6,801 nt of DNA from Caldithrix sp964532875 (lineage in GTDB: Bacteria > Calditrichota > Calditrichia > Calditrichales > Calditrichaceae). The stretch's first letter is position 1, and each line of letters starts with the position of its first letter. The notes beneath the pieces were generated by a model. That model had not been told where the DNA came from. It saw only the letters and a list, made by a program, of their open reading frames with translations, and made no database searches. Position numbers and translations under genes: made by a program. The DNA lies in contig CAZHIZ010000182.1 in the NCBI GenBank assembly GCA_964532875.1, positions 1 through 6,801 on the forward strand. The letters run 5' to 3'. Shown piece after piece: positions 1 through 5,421 of this stretch.

Positions 1-423
1 TTAATCGGATGGTTGCAAAACGACTGTCCCTTGCCTATCGAAATCGCCAAAGACGGAGCCCGGCCTTTAGCGGGGCATGTGTACTTTGCCCCGGATCGAT
101 TTCATTTAATTTTAGACGAACAAAAAAAATTCAAACTAATAAACGCACCGCCCATGCACAATGTCAAACCGTCGGTTTCATATTTGTTCAAATCCGTGGC
201 CGAGGTGTACGGCAAACGATCCATGGGAATCCTGTTTACCGGCATGGGAAAAGACGGGGCACGTGAATTAGGCTTAATCAAAGAAAAAGGGGGCGTTACT
301 TTTGCCCAGGACAAGGAAAGCAGCATCATCTACGGAATGCCCAAAGAAGCGGCACGGCTCGATGCGGCCGTTTACATTTTGCCCCCTGAGGAGATTGCCC
401 GAAAATTACAAGAATTCATTTAA
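1..423 (+). CDS. cheB: Chemotaxis protein-glutamate methylesterase CheB, C-terminal part (5' end outside window)
   Basis: CheB removes methyl groups from (and deamidates) glutamates of chemoreceptors in the cytoplasm and so resets adaptation. The reading frame is open from base 1, leaving 140 residues of the C-terminal methylesterase domain. Visible family hallmarks are CPLPIEIAKDG, GHVYFAP, the KPSVSYLFKSVAEVYG segment, and GMGKDGA, whose Asp (codon 253-255) corresponds to the catalytic Asp of the Ser-His-Asp triad. The AQDKESSIIYGMPKEAA stretch near the end is also typical. The catalytic Ser and His, and any N-terminal receiver domain, would lie upstream of the window, so it cannot be said whether this is a full REC-CheB or a stand-alone methylesterase. 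A TTG at 13 could be mistaken for a start, but homology continues through it to the window edge (LIGWLQ). Gene 2 begins 73 bp downstream on the same strand. Confidence 0.93.
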   Translation, partial: LIGWLQNDCPLPIEIAKDGARPLAGHVYFAPDRFHLILDEQKKFKLINAPPMHNVKPSVSYLFKSVAEVYGKRSMGILFTGMGKDGARELGLIKEKGGVTFAQDKESSIIYGMPKEAARLDAAVYILPPEEIARKLQEFI

Positions 424-496
424 CCGGATCGGGGAATCCGCCAAATAACTTTTAATTTGAAAAATCATTTCCACCAGCGGAAAGGAAGTAGTTTCC

Positions 497-1261
497 ATGA
501 ATCTGGAGCACATTAGAATCCTTGCTGTCGAAGATTCGAAAACGCAGGCCTTACATCTAAAACACGATTTGCAGAAATCGGGTTGCAGCGTTACCCTGGC
601 CTTCGATGCCCGACAGGCCCTGTCCATCTTAAAAGAAGAAACCTTCGATATTGTGATTAGCGACGTGATCATGCCCGGCATGAGCGGATTTGATCTTTGC
701 CGAACGATCAAGGCCGATCCCACCTTACGGGATACTTCTATCATTCTGCTAACGGCCTTGCAAGAACCGGAAGACATCGTCAAAGGCCTGGGCTCCGGAG
801 CCGACAATTTCATCATTAAACCGTACAACCTGGAAATACTATTGAATCGCATCGAATATATTCTGGCCAACAAAAAAATTCGCCAATCCAACGGTCCGGA
901 ACTAAAATTCGAAGTCATGTTTGCCGGTAAGCGCTATTCCATTGCTTCGCAGCAAATGCAAATAATCGATTTACTTCTGTCCACCTACGAAACTATTCTT
1001 TACAAAAATCGCGAGTTGGAGCGCATTAACAAGGAATTAAAGGAGGCGCTGAGTACCATTACGCAACTTCAGGGCATGTTACCCATTTGTTCCAACTGCC
1101 ACAAAATTCGCGATGACGACGGATATTGGCATCGGGTGGAAGAATACATCGAGAAACATTCTGACGTGACTTTTACCCATAGTTTGTGTCCGGAATGTTT
1201 AAACAAACTCTACCCGGAATATGCGGCCAAAATAAACGCCAAGAAAAATAAAAACAAATAG
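497..1261 (+). CDS. Single-receiver response regulator with helical linker and four-cysteine C-terminal tail
   Basis: This cytoplasmic response regulator has 254 residues. Residues 5-125 form a canonical receiver: acidic pair E12/D13, phospho-acceptor D56 (SDVIMPGMSG), T86 and K108 followed by Pro. Residues about 138-192 are a predicted helical/coiled-coil linker containing LLLSTYE (159-165). Residues 193-240 form a compact tail with C198xxC201, HKIRDDDGYW, a VEEYIEKH helix and C231xxC234, which suggests a small metal-binding or redox fold. No DNA-binding, cyclase or phosphodiesterase output domain is present, so output is probably by protein contact. This type of tail is familiar from many PAS and receiver proteins, but I know of no established function. 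The ATG at 497 has a good Shine-Dalgarno (AAGGAAG, 482-488) 8 bp upstream. The next gene starts 13 bp after the stop, so the two are almost certainly co-transcribed. Confidence 0.9.
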   Translation: MNLEHIRILAVEDSKTQALHLKHDLQKSGCSVTLAFDARQALSILKEETFDIVISDVIMPGMSGFDLCRTIKADPTLRDTSIILLTALQEPEDIVKGLGSGADNFIIKPYNLEILLNRIEYILANKKIRQSNGPELKFEVMFAGKRYSIASQQMQIIDLLLSTYETILYKNRELERINKELKEALSTITQLQGMLPICSNCHKIRDDDGYWHRVEEYIEKHSDVTFTHSLCPECLNKLYPEYAAKINAKKNKNK

Positions 1262-1274
1262 GTACCCTTATCTC

Positions 1275-3443
1275 ATGGAAGCAAGGATTTTAATTGTCGA
1301 AGACAGCGCGGCCCAACGATTTTTATTGAGTAAAATTCTCAAAGAACACGGTTTCGAGGTGACGGAGGCGGAAAACGGACAAAAAGCCTTGCAAATCTTA
1401 AACGAGTTCTCTCCCGATCTGATCATCAGCGACATCATGATGCCCGAGATGGACGGCCCGACCCTGTGCCGCACCCTAAAAGAAGACAGCAGCCGTTCGG
1501 ATACTCCGATTGTTTTAATGACCGCTCTGAGCGAACCGACGGAAATTTTCAAAATCATCGAAAGTAAAGCCGATTACCTATTTTTAAAAGAATTCGAGCC
1601 CGAAGCATTCGTTATTTTTGTGGAAGATATTTTACATGCGCAGGACAACCACATGACCCAAACGACGGACGGCGCGGTTCCGGTTTCCTTTCTCAAACGG
1701 ATTTTTCCCGTGACCGGAGATAAAAAACAGTTGGCCCGCCTGTTGATTTCTACCTATCGCAGCGCCTTACACGCTTACGATCGCTACTACCGCCTGAAAC
1801 ATGAAATCAAGCAACTGGAGAATGCACACCAGCAACAATTGAAAGCAAAAGATGAAAAAAACCGCTATCGCTACATGCAAATCAGCCTGTTGAGTGAGGA
1901 AATCCGCACGCCGTTGAACAACCTTTTTCAAATCTTCGAATTGCTGCAAGAAGCACAAATTAAGCAAGAGCACGAAGTCTATTTGCATCTTGCGGCACTC
2001 AATACCCAACAAATCGCCAAATCTTTGGATGACCTGCAAACCATTGCCCATTTTAAAAATACGACGGAGCAAATTCCGCCGCAAATAATGGAATTTAATT
2101 TACGGGAATGCCTTGATGATGCCCTTTCGCCTTTCGGCGTACAAGCCGGTACAAAACACATCGAGCTCATTTTCCATCTGCCCCCCGGTATTCCCCCCTT
2201 CGTGAAAGGTGAACCGAACTATTTGCGGCACATCATTTTCATTTTAACGGACAATGCCTGTCGTTTTACGGAAAAAGGTTCGGTTTCCTTAAAGGTCCAA
2301 AAAGAACAAAAGGATGAAGACGATTTTACTTTGAAGTTTATTGTGCAGGACACGGGACCCGGGCTGAGCACCCAAAAGCAAAAAGAATTGCGCCAATTGT
2401 TTCGGGAACAAAACAACTTACCGGCCAAAACCCTGAGAAAACTGAGCGAGGCCAATCCGGGACTATTCGTTGCGGCCCGTCTGGTGCACAGCTTGCAGGG
2501 CACTATCGATTTCGAATCATCGAATTCCGGTAGCACGTTTTATTTCAGCCTGCCTATGGCACCCGCCGCGGCCCCGCCGGAAATCATTAGTGTCGGGCGT
2601 AAAACATCTTTAGAAAAAACATCGGTTCTCATTTTGGCCGAAGAATGGTTAAACGGAATTGTATTGGAAGAATTACTCGCCGGGTGGGGCGCCGAAGTAA
2701 AAGTGGTTAACAAGGCTGCTCAGGTTCTGCCGTCCTTGCAGCAAGCCATGCACAGTAAACATCCTTATCATTTGTTCATCATGGATAGTAGCGCGCGGAG
2801 TGCTTCACCTTTCGAGCTGCTGAAAACGTTGCAAAAGCAAAACGAATTGCGCTCCCTAAAGAAAATTTTGCTCACCAGTTTTGGTCAGCGTGGTGACGCT
2901 TTGCGCTGCATCGACTACGGCGTTTCGGCCTTTTTATTGAAGCCGGTGAAGGCCAAAGAGCTGTACCAGACCATCCAAACGGTTCTGCAGACGGATTTTG
3001 GCAGCGATTTATTGATTACGCGTCACTCCCTTAAAGAGGCCGCCCGTCCCTTGCGGGTTTTAGTGGCGGAGGACAATCGGGTTAACCAAAAACTGATGAC
3101 AGCCCTGCTGGGAAAAGAGGGTTACGAAATCGCTCTGGCCACCAACGGTTTGGAAGCCGTTAATTTGTACAAACAAAAACCTTTCGACCTGATTTTAATG
3201 GATATGCAAATGCCGATCATGGACGGATTTCAGGCCACACGGGAAATTCGTCAATTGGAAAAAGAAACGGATCGGCATGTTCTTATTTTTGCCCTTACCG
3301 CTTCGGAAGATCCCAAAGAAATTCAGGGTGCCTACACGGCCGGAGTGGACGAAGTATTGCGCAAACCTTTAAATTTGCCCGCCTTAAAAGATATTCTCAA
3401 AAAATATTTGCAGGATGCCCAAAAAATCGCCGTGGAATTGTAG
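1275..3443 (+). CDS. Multi-receiver hybrid histidine-kinase-like protein (REC-pseudoHK-REC-REC), probably catalytically degenerate
   Basis: This soluble protein has 722 residues and no membrane segments. Domains in order: REC1 (about 3-122; E9/D10, D53, T83, K105); helical linker (about 150-205) with LLISTYRSAL; HisKA-like dimerisation region (about 200-265); HATPase-like domain (about 312-430); REC2 (about 448-570; E456/E457, D504, T534, K556); REC3 (about 595-715; E599/D600, D643, K697). The H box reads SEEIRTPLNN, with E208 replacing the phospho-accepting His. The N box reads ILTDNACRF, keeping N327 but with I323 at the usual first Asn. The G1 box is intact (D359, DTGPGL), while G2 is reduced to NPGLFVAAR (394-402). 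Family knowledge predicts no autophosphorylation, so it is more likely a receiver scaffold or ATP-sensing pseudokinase. REC3 is the most canonical receiver; REC1 has Glu after its Lys and REC2 lacks the MPxxxG loop. The ATG at 1275 has only a weak AGG upstream (1260-1262), so translation may be coupled to the preceding gene. Confidence 0.9.
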   Translation: MEARILIVEDSAAQRFLLSKILKEHGFEVTEAENGQKALQILNEFSPDLIISDIMMPEMDGPTLCRTLKEDSSRSDTPIVLMTALSEPTEIFKIIESKADYLFLKEFEPEAFVIFVEDILHAQDNHMTQTTDGAVPVSFLKRIFPVTGDKKQLARLLISTYRSALHAYDRYYRLKHEIKQLENAHQQQLKAKDEKNRYRYMQISLLSEEIRTPLNNLFQIFELLQEAQIKQEHEVYLHLAALNTQQIAKSLDDLQTIAHFKNTTEQIPPQIMEFNLRECLDDALSPFGVQAGTKHIELIFHLPPGIPPFVKGEPNYLRHIIFILTDNACRFTEKGSVSLKVQKEQKDEDDFTLKFIVQDTGPGLSTQKQKELRQLFREQNNLPAKTLRKLSEANPGLFVAARLVHSLQGTIDFESSNSGSTFYFSLPMAPAAAPPEIISVGRKTSLEKTSVLILAEEWLNGIVLEELLAGWGAEVKVVNKAAQVLPSLQQAMHSKHPYHLFIMDSSARSASPFELLKTLQKQNELRSLKKILLTSFGQRGDALRCIDYGVSAFLLKPVKAKELYQTIQTVLQTDFGSDLLITRHSLKEAARPLRVLVAEDNRVNQKLMTALLGKEGYEIALATNGLEAVNLYKQKPFDLILMDMQMPIMDGFQATREIRQLEKETDRHVLIFALTASEDPKEIQGAYTAGVDEVLRKPLNLPALKDILKKYLQDAQKIAVEL

Positions 3444-3483
3444 AGACATCTTCATCAATTACTCTCTCCTTCTATTTCATTTG

Positions 3484-3499
3484 TGGCACGTATTTTGTA
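3484..3499 (+). promoter_or_regulatory. Candidate sigma-54 (RpoN) promoter of the sensor kinase/activator operon
   Basis: The sequence TGGCACG (3484-3490), four bases, then TTGTA (3495-3499) matches the sigma-54 consensus TGGCACG-N4-TTGCW at 11 of 12 positions. The -24 GG and -12 element have the required spacing; the only mismatch is T for C in the -12 element. Transcription would start near 3509-3510, leaving a leader of about 25 bases before the kinase start codon. It lies in the 91-bp gap between the hybrid protein and the sensor kinase, and the second gene of the operon encodes a sigma-54 activator, so autoregulation is likely. This is a sequence inference only. Confidence 0.7.
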
Positions 3500-3527
3500 T
3501 TTTATTTTTTGTGGGGAAATCGTAATC

Positions 3528-3533
3528 AGGGAG
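3528..3533 (+). promoter_or_regulatory. Ribosome binding site bearing on the kinase start (ATG at 3535 or 3538)
   Basis: AGGGAG lies just before two consecutive in-frame ATG codons at 3535 and 3538. The distance is 1 base to the first and 4 bases to the second, so the second Met is the more plausible initiator. An in-frame TAA at 3523-3525 rules out any start further upstream, including the in-frame GTG at 3511. Confidence 0.55.
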
Positions 3534-3534
3534 C

Positions 3535-5421
3535 ATGATGGGCAAACGAACCATTCCGTTAAAAATTTGGGGCATCCTTCTTTTTGTCTTATTGGCCGTG
3601 CTTATTCTTCTGCCGGCTTTGTTTGAATATTATTCGACCAAAAACGATTTGATCCGCTTGTGGGTCGATCAAAGTCGTCTGGTGGCCGAAACCATTGTGC
3701 GCGGTAGCGAAAATATGTTNNNNNNNNNNNNNNNNNNNNNNNNNNNNNNNNNNNNNNNNNNNNNNNNNNNNNNNNNNNNNNNNNNNNNNNNNNNNNNNNN
3801 NNNNNNNNNNNNNNNNNNNTTCCTGCGGCTTTTGCACTCCATGCCGCCGGATTCCAATATTTTGTTGATCGATCCGGCTCATTCCCCTTTTATGATTCCT
3901 CCCGGTATTTTAATCCGCCGGGCTCAAAAGCGCGGCTATATTTACGTTCCGTACCGGCCGTCGATTTCCAACAAGATGTTTCGCTTTCATCGTTTACACC
4001 GCTGGTTAATGCAAATCAGCCGTTCTCCCAATATCTTGTTTATTCAATTGGAACGCGGGCCGCGTATTTTAGCGCAAACCGGAAACTTTCGTTTACCGCC
4101 GTTAAGTCCGGAACAGCAAAAACAAATCGAAATATTTTCATATCGCATCACTACGGTAAAAAACAAACCGATCTTCGATTACATCCAAAAAACACCCGAC
4201 GGATTGATCATCCGCGTGGGCATTTCGGCGGCCCCTTTGGAACACTTGCAAAGCGCTTTAATCCGCCGCTTACTCCTTAATTCGCTATTGCTCATTTTGA
4301 TCGGTTTCATTGTGTTGCGATTTTTCATCAGCAAACAAAACATTTCTTTTTTGCAAGAAAAACTCCATGAAGTCGAAACATCCACATCCGCCATTCTAAA
4401 AAACATGGGAGAAGGCATTATTGCCGTTAACGAAAAAGCGGAAATCGAATTGATGAATCCATGGGTTCGGCATCACCTGAAAATCGAAGGAAGTCTGCCG
4501 TTAAATTTTCAAATTTTGCCCTTTGCTTCGACGATTGAAAAGGATGTCTTGCAGTTTAAAGAATTTACCGATGTGGCTTTTCCTTTTGAAAAGCGTCATC
4601 TTCTTTTGTCCGGACGCGCCATTGAATTCAATACGGCCGAAGAACAAAAGCGCCGCAAACGTCTATTTCTGATTCTCATACGGGATTTCACCAGTCAAAA
4701 GGAACTGGAAGAAATGCGCAATCGGCGGAGCAAATTATTGGCCATGGGCGCTCTGGCCGGGCGGGTGGCTCATGAAATCCGCAATCCCTTAAACGGGATC
4801 GCCATGCTGGCCCAACGCTTACGGAAAGAATTCAAACCGACGGAAAATGAACCTGAATATCGGGAAATGACCGAAGCTATTCGTCTGGAAACACAGCGTA
4901 TTAATGCCATTGTGCAGTCCTTTTTACTTTACGCCAAAACGCCGGAAATGCACTTTGAGCGGGTGTCTTTAAAGACTTACCTGCAAAACATGCGTCCCGT
5001 TTTGCAGGCCGTCGGCCCTAACCCCTTGCACATTATTACGCAAAACGATGCCCCGGTGCGTTTGGATCGGGATCAAATGAAACAGGTTTTAATCAATCTG
5101 GTTAAAAATGCCATGGAAGTTTCGCCGCCGGAGGCTCCGGTAACCATCCGCAGCGAAAGCAAGGGCCATCGGGTGTATCTGATCGTGGAAGACAACGGAC
5201 CCGGCATTCCCGAAGAAATCGCGGATCGTATTTTCGATTTGTATTTTACGACCAAAAGCAACGGGGCCGGTTTGGGCTTGAGTATCGTAGAAAAGATCGT
5301 ACAGGGGCATGGCGGAAGCATTCGCGCAGAAAGTCCTTACCCCAAAAACGGTGCGCAGGTTCGCGGAACACGATTTATCATCGAATTGAGCACCGCGGAA
5401 AACGAAGGAGAAAATTCATGA
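3535..5421 (+). CDS. Membrane-bound PAS sensor histidine kinase (NtrB/ZraS-like class), with internal sequence gap
   Basis: This is the sensor kinase expected to phosphorylate the activator encoded next. It has about 628 residues, with 34 codons affected by Ns. TM1 is at about 9-28. An extracytoplasmic sensor region runs from about 29 to 242, is interrupted by the gap, and matches no fold I recognise with confidence. TM2 is at about 246-265 (LLLNSLLLILIGFIVLRFF). A short coiled coil follows, then a PAS-like domain (about 281-395; ILKNMGEGIIAVNEKAEIE). HisKA has an intact H box with H413 (VAHEIRNPLNG). The HATPase is also intact: N box N521/N525, G1 D553 (DNGPGIP), F box FDLYFTTK and G2 G577/G579/G581 (GAGLGL). 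This is the group with NtrB-style catalytic cores that usually partners NtrC-type regulators. The stop overlaps the next start (ATGA, 5418-5421). It is probably transcribed from the sigma-54 promoter at 3484. The ligand is unknown. Confidence 0.92.
   Translation: MMGKRTIPLKIWGILLFVLLAVLILLPALFEYYSTKNDLIRLWVDQSRLVAETIVRGSENMXXXXXXXXXXXXXXXXXXXXXXXXXXXXXXXXXXFLRLLHSMPPDSNILLIDPAHSPFMIPPGILIRRAQKRGYIYVPYRPSISNKMFRFHRLHRWLMQISRSPNILFIQLERGPRILAQTGNFRLPPLSPEQQKQIEIFSYRITTVKNKPIFDYIQKTPDGLIIRVGISAAPLEHLQSALIRRLLLNSLLLILIGFIVLRFFISKQNISFLQEKLHEVETSTSAILKNMGEGIIAVNEKAEIELMNPWVRHHLKIEGSLPLNFQILPFASTIEKDVLQFKEFTDVAFPFEKRHLLLSGRAIEFNTAEEQKRRKRLFLILIRDFTSQKELEEMRNRRSKLLAMGALAGRVAHEIRNPLNGIAMLAQRLRKEFKPTENEPEYREMTEAIRLETQRINAIVQSFLLYAKTPEMHFERVSLKTYLQNMRPVLQAVGPNPLHIITQNDAPVRLDRDQMKQVLINLVKNAMEVSPPEAPVTIRSESKGHRVYLIVEDNGPGIPEEIADRIFDLYFTTKSNGAGLGLSIVEKIVQGHGGSIRAESPYPKNGAQVRGTRFIIELSTAENEGENS
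3720..3819. other. Assembly gap (run of 100 N)
   Basis: Exactly 100 undetermined bases fall in the extracytoplasmic sensor domain of the histidine kinase, just after residue 61. A round 100 is a common placeholder for a gap of unknown size. The reading frame happens to be continuous across it (3715 ATG upstream, 3820 TTC downstream), but the true number of missing residues cannot be known from this window. Confidence 0.99.
5405..5410 (+). promoter_or_regulatory. Strong ribosome binding site of the NtrC-type activator, inside the end of the kinase gene
   Basis: AAGGAG lies 7 bases before the ATG at 5418, within the last codons of the kinase gene. Together with the ATGA stop/start overlap it supports this start and suggests translational coupling of kinase and regulator. 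Confidence 0.8.

Noticed and set aside
9..266. Alternative plus-strand frame over the cheB fragment
   Set aside because: It has a low-complexity, Arg/Cys-rich translation and overlaps the frame with clear CheB motifs; not a real gene.
425..440. Small inverted repeat CGGAT / ATCCG just after the cheB stop, as a possible terminator
   Set aside because: The stem is only 5 bp with a 6-base loop and no solid T run follows directly. Too weak to call a terminator or to separate cheB from the next gene.
457..462. TTGAAA as a possible -35 element before the Cys4 response regulator
   Set aside because: No acceptable -10 hexamer occurs at the right distance (the corresponding bases are GC-containing and overlap the ribosome binding site).
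406..918. Long minus-strand open frame opposite the Cys4 response regulator and similar antisense frames elsewhere
   Set aside because: They overlap well-supported receiver and kinase genes, show no recognisable domains, and look like shadows of plus-strand coding.
2482..2497. TGGTGC-N5-TTGCA, a second sequence with sigma-54-like GG-N10-GC spacing
   Set aside because: It lies inside the hybrid protein gene, encodes the conserved LVHSLQG segment, and has no gene start nearby. The -24 element is also poor. Most likely chance.
3357..3378. TTGCGCAA palindrome overlapping GCAAA-N8-TTTGC as a possible upstream activator site for the sigma-54 promoter
   Set aside because: The distance (about 130-150 bp upstream of the predicted start) would suit an enhancer site, but it sits in conserved REC3 coding sequence around K697 and occurs once. 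Nothing distinguishes it from chance.
3436..3467. AATTG / CAATT and AGAGA / TCTCT short inverted repeats after the hybrid protein stop
   Set aside because: The arms are 5 bp with 15-16 base spacers and no extension. They make neither a convincing terminator nor a convincing operator.
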